DNA of 64,000 nt, from contig NC_015422.1 of the NCBI RefSeq assembly GCF_000204645.1, positions 1,364,001 through 1,428,000 on the forward strand. The letters run 5' to 3'. The notes beneath the pieces are model-generated. The model was given only the letters and a program-made list of their open reading frames with translations. It was not told the origin of the DNA and did no database searches. This stretch comes from Alicycliphilus denitrificans K601. GTDB taxonomy: Bacteria > Pseudomonadota > Gammaproteobacteria > Burkholderiales > Burkholderiaceae_C. This document shows positions 45,718 through 56,379 of the stretch, piece after piece (position 1 is the first letter of the stretch; each line of letters begins with the position of its first letter). The translations under genes and the position numbers were made by a program.

Positions 45718-46785
45718 ATGACCAAGACCTATCGCATCGCCTGCATTCCCGGCGACGGCATCGGCAAGGAAGTCATCCCCGCGGGCCAGGAGGTGCTGCA
45801 GGCGCTGGCCGCCTCGCAGCCCGGCCTGGCCTTCGAGTTCACCAGCTACGGCTGGGGCGGCGACTGGTACCGCGAGCACGGCGAGATGATGCCGGCCGAC
45901 GGCCTGCAGGCGCTCAGGGACAAGGACGCCATACTGTTCGGCTCGGCGGGCGACCCGCACATTCCCGACCACGTCACGCTCTGGGGCCTGCGCCTGAAGA
46001 TCTGCCAGGGCTTCGACCAGTACGCCAACGTGCGGCCCACGCGCATCCTGCCGGGCATCGACGCGCCGCTCAAGCGCTGCGCCCCCGGAGACCTGGACTG
46101 GGTGATCGTGCGCGAGAACTCCGAGGGTGAATACGCCGGCGTGGGCGGGCGCGTGCACCAGGGCCATCCGCTGGAGGCCGCCACCGACGTGAGCATGATG
46201 ACCCGCGCCGGCGTGGAGCGCATCATGCGCTTCGCGTTCAGGCTGGCGCAGAGCCGCCCGCGCAAGCAGCTCACCGTCATCACCAAGAGCAACGCCCAGC
46301 GCCACGCCATGGTGATGTGGGACGAGATCGCCGTGCAGATCGCCCAGGAGTTCCCCGGCGTGAAGTGGGACAAGGAGCTGGTGGACGCCGCCACCGCGCG
46401 CATGGTCAACCGCCCGGCCACGCTGGACACCATAGTCGCCACCAACCTGCACGCCGACATCCTGAGCGACCTGGCCGCCGCGCTCGCGGGCAGCCTGGGG
46501 ATAGCGCCCACCGGCAACATCGATCCCGAGCGCCGCTACCCCAGCATGTTCGAGCCCATCCACGGCTCGGCCTTCGACATCATGGGCAAGGGCCTGGCCA
46601 ATCCCGTGGGCACGTTCTGGAGCTGCGTGCTGCTGCTGGAGCACCTGGGCGAGCAGGCCGCCGCCGGGCGCCTGATGCGCGCCGTGGAGCAGGTGACCGC
46701 CGACCTGCAGCTCCACACGGGCGATCTGGGCGGCAAGGCCACCACCCGGCAGGTGACCGACGCGGTCTGCGCGCGGCTCGCCTGA
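45718..46785 (+). CDS. ttuC: Tartrate dehydrogenase/decarboxylase (D-malate dehydrogenase)
   Basis: NAD-dependent beta-decarboxylating dehydrogenase of 355 residues, in the isocitrate/isopropylmalate family but of the TtuC/DmlA branch, acting on tartrate and D-malate. Visible are IACIPGDGIGKEVIPAG at the start, the substrate loop IVRENSEGEYAGVGGRVH, ATNLHADILSDLAAALAG for metal and EPIHGSAFDIMGKG for NAD. AAGGAG precedes the ATG at 45718. A Bug-type binding protein and glycerate 2-kinase follow, as in tartrate-use clusters. Confidence 0.9.
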   Translation: MTKTYRIACIPGDGIGKEVIPAGQEVLQALAASQPGLAFEFTSYGWGGDWYREHGEMMPADGLQALRDKDAILFGSAGDPHIPDHVTLWGLRLKICQGFDQYANVRPTRILPGIDAPLKRCAPGDLDWVIVRENSEGEYAGVGGRVHQGHPLEAATDVSMMTRAGVERIMRFAFRLAQSRPRKQLTVITKSNAQRHAMVMWDEIAVQIAQEFPGVKWDKELVDAATARMVNRPATLDTIVATNLHADILSDLAAALAGSLGIAPTGNIDPERRYPSMFEPIHGSAFDIMGKGLANPVGTFWSCVLLLEHLGEQAAAGRLMRAVEQVTADLQLHTGDLGGKATTRQVTDAVCARLA

Positions 46786-46819
46786 CATTCCCCGAAAACC
46801 AAGCGAAGGAGACAACACC

Positions 46820-47803
46820 ATGACGACGCATCGCATCCACAAGCGCGCCTTCCTCGGCGCCCTGGCGCTGGCCGCGGCGGGCTGGGCATCCGGCGCCGCG
46901 GCGCAGGCCTGGCCGGCCCGGCCGGTGAGCATCATCGTGCCCTTCCCGGCAGGGGGCACGACCGACGTGCTGGCGCGTGCGCTGGGGCAGGAGCTGTCCA
47001 AGACCCTGGGCCAGCCCGTGGTGGTGGAGAACAAGCCCGGCGCCGGCGCCACGCTGGGCGCGGACTACGTGGCCAAGGCAAAGGCTGACGGCTACACCCT
47101 GCTCATGGGCGCAGTGCACCACACCATCGCCACCAGCGTCTACAAGAAGCTCGGCTACGACTTCGAGAAGGACCTGGCCCCCATCACCACCGTGGCCCTG
47201 GTGCCCAACGTGCTCGTCGTGAACCCGCAGGTCCCCGCCAGGACCGTGCAGGAACTGCTGGCGCTGGCCAGGGCCCAGCCCGGCAAGCTGACCTACGGCT
47301 CCAACGGCGCGGGCACGGGCCAGCACCTGATCGGCGCGCAGTTCGAGGGCATGAGCGGCGCGCAGCTGCTGCACGTGCCCTACAAGGGGAGCGGGCCGCT
47401 GACCACCGACCTGCTGGGCGGGCAGATCGACATGTCGTTCGACACCGTCACCCCCGTGCTGCCGCACATCAAGGCCGGCAAGCTGCGCGCGCTGGCCGTC
47501 ACCACGGCCAGGCGCTCGGTGGCGCTGCCCGACGTGCCCACGCTGGATGAGGCGGGCCTCAAGGGCTTCGACATGGGCACCTGGTTCGGCATGCTCGCGC
47601 CCGCGGGCACGCCCAGGGACGTGGTGGCGCGGCTGAACGCCGACATGGTGAAGATCATCCACTCGCCCGATTTCCGCAGGAAGATGGACGACATCGGCGC
47701 CGTGCCGATCGGCGATGCGCCCGAGCAGATGGCGCGCAGGATCCACGACGACACCGCGCGCTTCGCCAGGCTGGTCAAGGATGCCAAGGTATCGCTGGAT
47801 TGA
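46820..47803 (+). CDS. Bug-family (TctC) tricarboxylate-type binding protein
   Basis: Periplasmic solute receptor of the Bug family, 327 residues, with signal peptide (HKRAFLGALALAAAGWASGAAAQA region) and family motifs VSIIVPFPAGGTTDVLARAL, VENKPGAGATLGADYVAKA and VPYKGSGPLTTDLLGGQID. Bug proteins bind carboxylates for TctAB-type transporters; none is encoded here, so it may work with a distant transporter. It is 34 nt after ttuC, so tartrate or a related acid is the likely ligand. Confidence 0.92.
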   Translation: MTTHRIHKRAFLGALALAAAGWASGAAAQAWPARPVSIIVPFPAGGTTDVLARALGQELSKTLGQPVVVENKPGAGATLGADYVAKAKADGYTLLMGAVHHTIATSVYKKLGYDFEKDLAPITTVALVPNVLVVNPQVPARTVQELLALARAQPGKLTYGSNGAGTGQHLIGAQFEGMSGAQLLHVPYKGSGPLTTDLLGGQIDMSFDTVTPVLPHIKAGKLRALAVTTARRSVALPDVPTLDEAGLKGFDMGTWFGMLAPAGTPRDVVARLNADMVKIIHSPDFRRKMDDIGAVPIGDAPEQMARRIHDDTARFARLVKDAKVSLD

Positions 47804-47881
47804 GAAAGCAGTTTTGACCCGCCTGCGGGCTTTGGGCGGCGGGCGCTCTTCCATAATGTCCGGCAGGAGACACCGCACACC

Positions 47882-49204
47882 ATGACCGAGACACCCCAGG
47901 CGCCCAGCGCAAACCCCCAGGCCTTCCTGCTCGACCTGTTCCGCGTGGCGGTGCAGCGGGCGCAGCCGCTGCACAGCATGGCAGCCCACCTGCCGCCGCC
48001 GCCCAAGGGCCGCACGGTGGTGCTGGGCGCAGGCAAGGCGGGCGGCTCCATGGCCCAGGCGCTGGAGGCGCTGTGGCCGCAGGACGCGCCGCTGTCGGGG
48101 CTGGTGGTCACGCGCTACCACCATGTCCCGCCGCGCCCCGAGGGGCTGGCGCAGCGCATCGAGGTCGTCGAGGCGGCCCACCCCGTGCCCGACGCTGCTG
48201 GCCTGCAGGCTGCCGAGCGCATCCTGGCGCTCACGCAGGGCCTGACCGAGGACGACCTGGTGCTGTGCCTGATCTCGGGCGGCGGCTCGGCCCTGCTCAC
48301 GCTGCCGGCCGAGGGCCTGGACCTGCCCGGCAAGCAGCGCATCAACAAGGCGCTGCTGGAGAGCGGCGCGGCCATCTCCGAGATGAACTGCGTGCGCAAG
48401 CATCTGTCGCGCATCAAGGGCGGGCGCCTGGCCGCGGCCTGCGCGCCGGCGAAGGTGGTCACGCTCACCATCAGCGACGTGCCCGGCGACGACCCGTCCA
48501 TCATCGCCAGCGGCCCCACGGTGCCCGACGCCTCGACCTGCGCCGACGCGCTGGCGATCCTGGACCGCTACCGGATCGAGGTGCCCGCCGCCGTGCGCGC
48601 CGCGCTGCAGACGGGCGCGCTGGAGACGCCCAAGCCGGGCGACGCCTGCTTTGCCGGTCACGAGGTGCATCTGATCGCTACGCCCCGGCAGTCGCTGGAG
48701 GCCGCGGCGGCGGCGGCGCGCGCGGCCGGCATAGAGGCCCACATCCTGTCCGACGAGATCGAGGGCGAGTCGCGCGAAGTGGGCAAGGTGCATGCCGCGC
48801 TGGCGCGCGCCGTGGCCCAGCGCGGCCAGCCGTTCGCGCGCCCCTGCGTGATCCTGTCGGGCGGCGAGACCACGGTCACCATCCGCCCGCAGCAACCCGG
48901 CATCCCAAGGGGCCGCGGCGGGCGCGCCGGCGAGTTCTGCCTGGGCCTGGCCCAGGCGCTGCAGGGGCAGGAAGGGGTATGGGCGCTGGCGGCCGACACC
49001 GACGGCATCGACGGCGTGGAGGACAACGCCGGTGCCCGTGTGGCGCCCGACACGTTCGCGCGCGCCGCCGCGCAGGGCCTGCGCATCGGCGGGTACCTGG
49101 ACCGCAACGATGCCTATGGCTACTTCGAGGCGCTGGGCGATCTGGTCGTCACGGGCCCCACGAATACGAATGTGAACGACTTTCGGGCCATCCTGGTACT
49201 GTAG
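47882..49204 (+). CDS. ttuD: Glycerate 2-kinase (MOFRL family)
   Basis: DUF4147/MOFRL protein of 440 residues, often labelled hydroxypyruvate reductase but, for characterised relatives, a glycerate 2-kinase forming 2-phosphoglycerate. The N-terminal domain has VVLGAGKAGGSMAQALEAL and CLISGGGSALLTLP; the MOFRL end has AADTDGIDGVEDNAGA and GDLVVTGPTNTNVNDF. It follows the ttuC-Bug pair after 78 nt. It can finish both tartrate use and the gcl-hyi-glxR glyoxylate route encoded 4 kb away. Confidence 0.9.
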   Translation: MTETPQAPSANPQAFLLDLFRVAVQRAQPLHSMAAHLPPPPKGRTVVLGAGKAGGSMAQALEALWPQDAPLSGLVVTRYHHVPPRPEGLAQRIEVVEAAHPVPDAAGLQAAERILALTQGLTEDDLVLCLISGGGSALLTLPAEGLDLPGKQRINKALLESGAAISEMNCVRKHLSRIKGGRLAAACAPAKVVTLTISDVPGDDPSIIASGPTVPDASTCADALAILDRYRIEVPAAVRAALQTGALETPKPGDACFAGHEVHLIATPRQSLEAAAAAARAAGIEAHILSDEIEGESREVGKVHAALARAVAQRGQPFARPCVILSGGETTVTIRPQQPGIPRGRGGRAGEFCLGLAQALQGQEGVWALAADTDGIDGVEDNAGARVAPDTFARAAAQGLRIGGYLDRNDAYGYFEALGDLVVTGPTNTNVNDFRAILVL

Positions 49205-49231
49205 GCGGAGGGCTTGCGCCGCCGCTCGTCA

Positions 49232-50125
49232 TCAAGCGGCGGCCATGCGGCTCCACACGCGTTCCACCACCGGACGCGTGTTGTGGCGCAGCCGGAAGGC
49301 GACGACGTCCACATGAGTGCACCAGCGTGCATCCGCCGCGGGCACCAGCGACGGAAAACGGCCCTGCGCCACGCAACTGTCCGGAAGCCAGGCCAGGCCC
49401 ATGCCCTTTTCCGCCATGGATGCGAGCACATCCGTCATCGCCGACTCGACCACGGTAGGGCCATGCAGCGATGGGCCCTCGGCGTCTAGTATCGAGCGCA
49501 CCACGCGCGAGAAATAAACGGTCGGCGAATACATCAGCAGCGGCGCGGGGTGGCCAGGAGTGTCCGGCAGCGCGAAGCGCGGCGACCTGTCGGTTGCGCT
49601 GGCCGCCACGCTGTAGGGGCGCACCTTTTCCGTGTCCAGCAGGAGGTGCTCGTGGCGGCTCAGATCCGGCGCGATGGGGCTGGCCGCGTGGAGGTAGCCG
49701 ATCACCAGATCCACCGATCCCTCGGACAGCGCCTGCATGGTGTCGAGCACGTTTCCCGTGCTCACGGATAGGCGCGCATCCAGCCCCTGGCTCCAGTCGT
49801 CCCACCACGGCGAAAGCCGGGTGGCGGCCAGCGCATAGGGCATGGCCAGCTTCACGTTGTTGTTGGCGTTTTCGCCTGCCGCCTCGGCGCGCACGTCATC
49901 GATCTGCGCGAGCAGAGCCACGGCCGATGCCCGGAAGCGCTCGCCCGCCTCGGTAAAGCGCAACGGAAAGCAGGTGCGGTCGACCAGCGCCGTGCCCAGC
50001 CACTGCTCGAGCGCCTGGATGCGCCGGCTGAACGCCGCCTGCGAGACATTGCGCAACTCCGCTGCGCGCGTGAAGTTGCGCACATCCGCCAAGGTCACGA
50101 AGTCCTGAATCCAGCGGGTCTCCAT
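49232..50125 (-). CDS. LysR-family regulator, DgdR-like by position
   Basis: 297-residue LysR protein: HTH (METRWIQDFVTLADVRNFTR, then SQAAFSRRIQALEQWLG) and effector domain (VDLVIGYLHAASPIAPDLSR). The ATG at 50125 follows GGAAGGAGG. It is divergent from a dialkylglycine-decarboxylase-like gene. In Burkholderia cepacia the LysR protein DgdR sits in the same relation to dgdA and represses it, so an equivalent role is inferred. Confidence 0.87.
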   Translation of the reverse strand: METRWIQDFVTLADVRNFTRAAELRNVSQAAFSRRIQALEQWLGTALVDRTCFPLRFTEAGERFRASAVALLAQIDDVRAEAAGENANNNVKLAMPYALAATRLSPWWDDWSQGLDARLSVSTGNVLDTMQALSEGSVDLVIGYLHAASPIAPDLSRHEHLLLDTEKVRPYSVAASATDRSPRFALPDTPGHPAPLLMYSPTVYFSRVVRSILDAEGPSLHGPTVVESAMTDVLASMAEKGMGLAWLPDSCVAQGRFPSLVPAADARWCTHVDVVAFRLRHNTRPVVERVWSRMAAA

Positions 50126-50144
50126 TCGTCCTCCTTCCGGTGTT

Positions 50145-50157
50145 TGCGAACTTCGCA
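50145..50157 (+). promoter_or_regulatory. Palindrome in the dgdA-LysR gap
   Basis: TGCGAA-C-TTCGCA is a perfect 13-bp palindrome 20 nt before the LysR start. Two further TTTGCGC elements follow at about 50212 and 50243 in the same 197-bp gap. Candidate LysR binding sites. Confidence 0.4.
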
Positions 50158-50322
50158 CATATTGTCACGGCCGTCATCACACCAAACCGGCGTGCGCCGC
50201 GCAATCGGTTTTGCGCATGGCCCATGCGTGCAGTCCATGGCGCGATTTGCGCGAATGGCATTGGACGCCCCCGCGCTCGCCCGAAATACTGGGCCCATCC
50301 ACACACCACCAAGGACAGCGCA

Positions 50323-51651
50323 ATGGACACCCAGCTCAGAGAAGCCGCCAAGGAATTCATGGTCCGCTACGGCGGAGACACCTTTCCCAGCCTGTTTCGC
50401 AGCGCCAAGGGTTGCGTCGTCACGGACGACACCGGCCGCGAGATCCTGGACTTCACCTCCGGCCAGATGTGCGCCACCATCGGCCATAACCATCCGGCCA
50501 TCGTCCAGGCCGTGCAGGAGGCCGGCGAAAAGGCCTACCACATGTTCAGCGGCATGATCCCGGAAGTCGTGGCCCGGCTCGCACAGACCATGGCCCGGGA
50601 CTGGATGCCCCAGGGCCTGAGCAAATCCATCTTCATCAATACCGGCTCCGAGAGCAACGAGGTGGCGCTGCGCATGGCCAAGATGTATACGCAGGGCTTC
50701 GAGATTCTGGCAGTGGGCGGCTCCTGGCATGGCGTGACCGGCGCGGCGTCGGCCGCGTCCTTCGCCAGCGACCGCAAAGGCTACGGCGTGCACGTGCCTG
50801 GCGTCTTCGTCATGCCCGAGCCCAACATGTACCGCCCCTACATCCAGGGGATGGACGGCGAGGCCTCGGCCCTCGCCTGCCTGGAAATCGGCCTGAAGAT
50901 GTACGACATGGCCAGCACCGGGCGGCGCTCGGCCATCATCATCGAGCCCATCATCAGCGCGGGCGGCGTGCTGGTGCCGCCCAAGTCCTACATGCAGGCC
51001 CTGCGCAAGGCGGCCGACGAGCGCGGCATGCTGCTGATCTTCGACGAGGCGCAGACCGCGTTCGGGCGCATCGGTCACCGCCACGCGGCGGACTTCTTCG
51101 GCGTTACGCCGGACATCATGGCGGTCTCCAAGACCATGGGCGGCGGCCTTCCGCTGGCGGCCGTGTCCACCACGCCGGAGATCGAGGAAGACATCCACGC
51201 CAAGGGCTTCACCTTCTACACCAGCCACGTATCCGACCCGCTGCCCGCCACCGTGGGCCTGGCCGTGCTGCGCACCATCCAGCAGGAGCGCCTGATCGAG
51301 CGTGCCCAGAGCATGGGCGCCTATCTGCGCCGGCGCCTGGAGGAACTGCAGTCGCGCTACGAAGCCATTGGCGATGTGCGCGGCGAAGGCATGCTGCTGG
51401 GCGTGGAACTGGTCAAGAGCCGCGAGACGCGCGAGCCCTACCACGCGCTGGGCGCCATCACCACGCAGCGCTGCTACGAGCTGGGCCTGAGCATGAACAT
51501 TCGGCGCCGCCCGGAGCGCGGTTCGGTGTGGCGCATCGCACCGCCCCTCACCGCCACGCAGGGCGAGATCGACCGCGGCGTGGACATGCTGGATGAGGCG
51601 CTGCGCCGCAGCATCGACGAGATCGCCCGCAACCGGCTGGTCCCGGCCTGA
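50323..51651 (+). CDS. dgdA: Dialkylglycine decarboxylase-like class III aminotransferase
   Basis: PLP enzyme of 442 residues. It shares many stretches with B. cepacia 2,2-dialkylglycine decarboxylase: LDFTSGQMCATIGHNHP, HMFSGMIPEV, NTGSESNEVALRMAKM, GGSWHGVTGAASA, IIEPIISAGGVLVPP, IFDEAQTAFGR, VSKTMGGGLPLAA (PLP lysine) and HVSDPLPATVGLAVL. That enzyme decarboxylates 2-aminoisobutyrate-type amino acids and transaminates pyruvate. A LysR gene is divergent and a binding protein follows, matching an amino-acid uptake and degradation locus. The exact substrate is inferred. Confidence 0.85.
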   Translation: MDTQLREAAKEFMVRYGGDTFPSLFRSAKGCVVTDDTGREILDFTSGQMCATIGHNHPAIVQAVQEAGEKAYHMFSGMIPEVVARLAQTMARDWMPQGLSKSIFINTGSESNEVALRMAKMYTQGFEILAVGGSWHGVTGAASAASFASDRKGYGVHVPGVFVMPEPNMYRPYIQGMDGEASALACLEIGLKMYDMASTGRRSAIIIEPIISAGGVLVPPKSYMQALRKAADERGMLLIFDEAQTAFGRIGHRHAADFFGVTPDIMAVSKTMGGGLPLAAVSTTPEIEEDIHAKGFTFYTSHVSDPLPATVGLAVLRTIQQERLIERAQSMGAYLRRRLEELQSRYEAIGDVRGEGMLLGVELVKSRETREPYHALGAITTQRCYELGLSMNIRRRPERGSVWRIAPPLTATQGEIDRGVDMLDEALRRSIDEIARNRLVPA

Positions 51652-51702
51652 GCGGCGCCTGCGGCCCGGAAGAGACAAAAGACATAGACCAAGGAGACAA
51701 GC

Positions 51703-52593
51703 ATGCAACCCAATCCCATCGCATGGGGCGCCGTTCTGGCCACCCTGCTGCACCTGCCCGCCATCGCCCAGCCACAGGGCACGCTGGAGAAAGTGAAGGC
51801 CAGCGGAGCCATCGTGCTCGGCGTGCGCGAAGCCTCGGCGCCGCTGTCGTACCTGCTGGGCAGCAGCCAGTATGTGGGCTATCACGTGGAACTGTGCGAG
51901 CGCATCGCCAAAAACCTGTTCCCGCAGGCGCAGGTCCGCTACCAAGCCGTGACCTCGCAGAACCGCATGCCGCTGGTTCAGAACGGCACGGTCGACCTGG
52001 AATGCGGCTCGACCAGCAACACGGCTTCCCGCAAGGAGCAGGTGGATTTCGCCAACACCACCTACATCACCGAGGCGCGCTACGCAGTGAAGAAAAGCTC
52101 GGGCATCGAGAGCACCGGGCAGCTCGCGGGCAAGACCATCGTCACCACCACCGGCACTACGCTGGTGCCGCGCCTGCGCAAGCTCGAGCGCGAGGGCCTG
52201 AAGTTCAACCTCGTCATGGCCAAGGACCATGCCGAGAGCATGCTCATGGTGGCCCAGGGCCGCGCCGATGCCTTTGCGATGGACGACAACACGCTGGCCG
52301 GCAACATCGCCATGCTCCAGAATCCGCAGGATTTCCGCATCGTCGGCACGCCGCTCGGGCGCGAGCCCATCGCGCTCATGCTCAGGCGCAATGATGCGGC
52401 CTTCAAGCAGGCGGTGGACGCAGAGATCTCCAAGCTCATCCGATCGGGCGAACTGCGCGCCATGTACGACAAATGGTTCATGTCGCCCATTCCACCGGCC
52501 AACGTCAGCCTGAACCTGCCGTTCCCCCCATCGCTCGAGACGGCCTTCTCACAGCCGAACTCCGATCCGGCCGAGGCCTACGCCATGCCGTAG
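51703..52593 (+). CDS. Amino-acid ABC transporter substrate-binding protein
   Basis: Periplasmic binding protein of the GltI/family-3 class, 296 residues, with a signal peptide ending near LLHLPAIAQ and typical segments SGAIVLGVREASAPLSYLLG, VDLECGSTSNTASRKEQVDF and ADAFAMDDNTLAGNI. It lies 51 nt after the decarboxylase gene, so it is probably co-transcribed and may bring in a dialkyl or other amino acid. No ABC permease or ATPase gene follows, so it must use components encoded elsewhere. Confidence 0.9.
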   Translation: MQPNPIAWGAVLATLLHLPAIAQPQGTLEKVKASGAIVLGVREASAPLSYLLGSSQYVGYHVELCERIAKNLFPQAQVRYQAVTSQNRMPLVQNGTVDLECGSTSNTASRKEQVDFANTTYITEARYAVKKSSGIESTGQLAGKTIVTTTGTTLVPRLRKLEREGLKFNLVMAKDHAESMLMVAQGRADAFAMDDNTLAGNIAMLQNPQDFRIVGTPLGREPIALMLRRNDAAFKQAVDAEISKLIRSGELRAMYDKWFMSPIPPANVSLNLPFPPSLETAFSQPNSDPAEAYAMP

Positions 52594-52629
52594 GGCGGCT
52601 TGGCAGGCGCAACGGATAGATTTGCAAAT

Positions 52630-52681
52630 TGGTTTTTGGCTTCCAGCGCTTTCTCAGTAAGCGCTGGCGGCTCACTTTTTG
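52630..52681. repeat. Dispersed palindrome, copy h (well preserved)
   Basis: GGTTTTTGGCTTCCAGCGCT, loop, TAAGCGCTGGCGGCTCACTT. Its right end overlaps the last codons and stop of the LysR gene that follows, between convergent genes. Confidence 0.75.
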
Positions 52682-53601
52682 GATGAGCCCTCGCGCGGCA
52701 GCTGCTCCCACCATTCCTTGCCGAAGCGCCCCTGCAGGAAGGCGATGAAGGCCTGCACCTTCTGCGGCACCAGGCGCGGCGAGGGGTAGACGGCGTGGAT
52801 CTCCTGCTCTGGCAGGCGGCAGGTCTTGAGCACCTCGACCACGCGGGCGGCCTTCAGCGATTCGTGGGCCACGTACCAGGGCAGGGCGGCGATGCCCATG
52901 TGCGAGCGCGCCGCGGCCAGCAGGGCCGATAGGTTGTTGGAGCGCAGCCGCCCGGTGACGGGCACGGACACCGCCTCGCCGCTGGCGTTGCGCAGCCGCC
53001 AGAGGTCGTTGCCCTGCACGCTGCTGTAGATCAGCGTGGCGTGCTCCTTCAGGTCGGACGGGCGACGCGGCGTGCCGTGCTTCTTCAGATAGGTGGGCGA
53101 GGCCACGAGCACCCACGGGTTCACGCCCAGCGTGCGCGCACCCAGGCTGGAGTCGGCCAGCTTGCCCAGGCGCAGCGCCACGTCGATGCCGCTGGCCACC
53201 AGGTCGGTGTAGCGGTCCTCGAAGCTCAGGTCGATCTGCACCTGAGGGTTCTGCTGCATGAACTCCAGCGCCAGCGGGACCACCACGCGCCGCCCGAAGG
53301 CGACCGAGCTGCCCACGCGCAGCTGGCCGTGTACCTGGCTCTGGCGCACCTTGACCACGCTCTCGGCGTCGGCCACGTCGTTCACGATGGCCTTGCATTT
53401 CTCGTAGTACAGCGTGCCCGGCTCGGTCAGGCTCACGCCGCGCGTGTTGCGGTTCAGGAGGCGTACCTTCAGGCGCGCTTCCATGGCCGCGATCTGCTTG
53501 GTCACCGTGGGCTGGGTGGTGGTGAATTCGTGCGCCACGCGGGTGAAGCTGCCGGTCTCCACCACGCGCACGAACATCTGCATGGCATCGAGCCTGTCCA
53601 T
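52672..53601 (-). CDS. LysR-family regulator divergent from gcl
   Basis: 309-residue LysR regulator: HTH (MDRLDAMQMFVRVVETGSFT, then TTQPTVTKQIAAMEARLKV) and effector domain (GQLRVGSSVAFGRRVVVPLA). It is divergent from the glyoxylate operon across a 110-bp gap with an ATTCC-N5-GGAAT element of T-N11-A type. Control of gcl-hyi-glxR is inferred. The final residues GSSKK are encoded inside the palindromic repeat. Confidence 0.88.
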   Translation of the reverse strand: MDRLDAMQMFVRVVETGSFTRVAHEFTTTQPTVTKQIAAMEARLKVRLLNRNTRGVSLTEPGTLYYEKCKAIVNDVADAESVVKVRQSQVHGQLRVGSSVAFGRRVVVPLALEFMQQNPQVQIDLSFEDRYTDLVASGIDVALRLGKLADSSLGARTLGVNPWVLVASPTYLKKHGTPRRPSDLKEHATLIYSSVQGNDLWRLRNASGEAVSVPVTGRLRSNNLSALLAAARSHMGIAALPWYVAHESLKAARVVEVLKTCRLPEQEIHAVYPSPRLVPQKVQAFIAFLQGRFGKEWWEQLPREGSSKK

Positions 53602-53618
53602 GGCCTGACTCCTCGTTC

Positions 53619-53633
53619 ATTCCTGTATGGAAT
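53619..53633 (+). promoter_or_regulatory. LysR-type T-N11-A box before gcl
   Basis: ATTCC-TGTAT-GGAAT, a 15-bp inverted repeat satisfying T-N11-A, in the LysR-gcl divergent gap. Confidence 0.55.
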
Positions 53634-53711
53634 AAATTTTATGGCCCATGACCGCCTTCCGCTGCCGCCCCTGCTTGCCTAGAGTTGACCCAGCTTCAAG
53701 GAGATGAACTC

Positions 53712-55502
<1,791 letters not shown>

Positions 55503-55531
55503 TTCCTTCGCTCATTCACCGGAGATTTTTC

Positions 55532-56332
55532 ATGCCCCGTTTTGCCGCCAACCTCAGCATGCTGTTCACCGAGGTGCCGTTCCTCGAACGCTTCGAGCGC
55601 GCCGCCCAGGCCGGCTTCGAAGCCGTGGAATTCCTGTTCCCCTACGCCCACACGGTGGACGAGATCAAGGAGCGCCTGGACGCCACGGGCCTCGAAATCG
55701 TGCTGCACAACCTGCCCGCCGGCGACTGGGACGCCGGCGAGCGCGGCATCGCCTGCGACCCGGCCCGCGTGGATGAATTCCGCACCGGCGTATCCACGGC
55801 CATCGCCTACGCCAAGGCCCTGGGCGTGCCGCAGCTCAACTGCCTGGCGGGCAAGGCGCCGGCCGGCGTCGATGCGGCCCTGCTGCGCAGTACCTTCGTC
55901 GGCAACCTGCGCTTCGCCGCGGCCGCCCTCAAGGCGGCGAACCTGCGCTTGCTGATCGAGCCCATCAACCCGTTCGACATCCCAGGCTTCTACCTGAATC
56001 GCACGGACCAGGCGCTGTCCATCCTGGACGAAGTCGGCGCCGACAACGCCTTCGTGCAGTACGACATCTACCACGCGCAGCGCACCGAGGGCGAGATCGC
56101 CAGCACGCTGCAAAAGCACTTGGCGCGCATCGCCCACGTGCAGCTGGCCGACAACCCCGGCCGCAACGAGCCCGGCACCGGCGAGCTCAACTACCCCTTC
56201 CTGTTCGCGCACCTGGACCACATCGGCTATGGCGGCTGGGTGGGCTGCGAATACAAGCCGGCCAACGGCACCGAGGCGGGCCTGGGCTGGCTGGAGAAGA
56301 TTGCGGGAAAAAAGGCCGCAGTGCCCGCCTGA
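55532..56332 (+). CDS. hyi: Hydroxypyruvate isomerase
   Basis: TIM-barrel isomerase interconverting hydroxypyruvate and tartronate semialdehyde, 266 residues. It starts RFAANLSMLFTEVPFLERF and shows metal-site segments LLIEPINPFDIPGFYLN and YDIYHAQRTEGEI, ending with GWVGCEYKPANGTEAGLGWL. GGAG precedes the ATG at 55532, 29 nt after gcl. The order gcl-hyi-glxR is the same as in E. coli. Confidence 0.95.
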   Translation: MPRFAANLSMLFTEVPFLERFERAAQAGFEAVEFLFPYAHTVDEIKERLDATGLEIVLHNLPAGDWDAGERGIACDPARVDEFRTGVSTAIAYAKALGVPQLNCLAGKAPAGVDAALLRSTFVGNLRFAAAALKAANLRLLIEPINPFDIPGFYLNRTDQALSILDEVGADNAFVQYDIYHAQRTEGEIASTLQKHLARIAHVQLADNPGRNEPGTGELNYPFLFAHLDHIGYGGWVGCEYKPANGTEAGLGWLEKIAGKKAAVPA

Positions 56333-56379
56333 CGGGCGCCGGGCGCTATTCGTTTTGAAGAAAGACAGGAGAGAAAACC

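Noticed and set aside
46820..47803. A complete TctABC transporter in the tartrate cluster
   Set aside because: Only the binding protein is present; no TctA or TctB open frame adjoins it.
47804..47881. Sigma-70 promoter before ttuD (TTGACC and CATAAT)
   Set aside because: The two elements are about 32 nt apart, far from the required 16-18; only the CATAAT is plausible.
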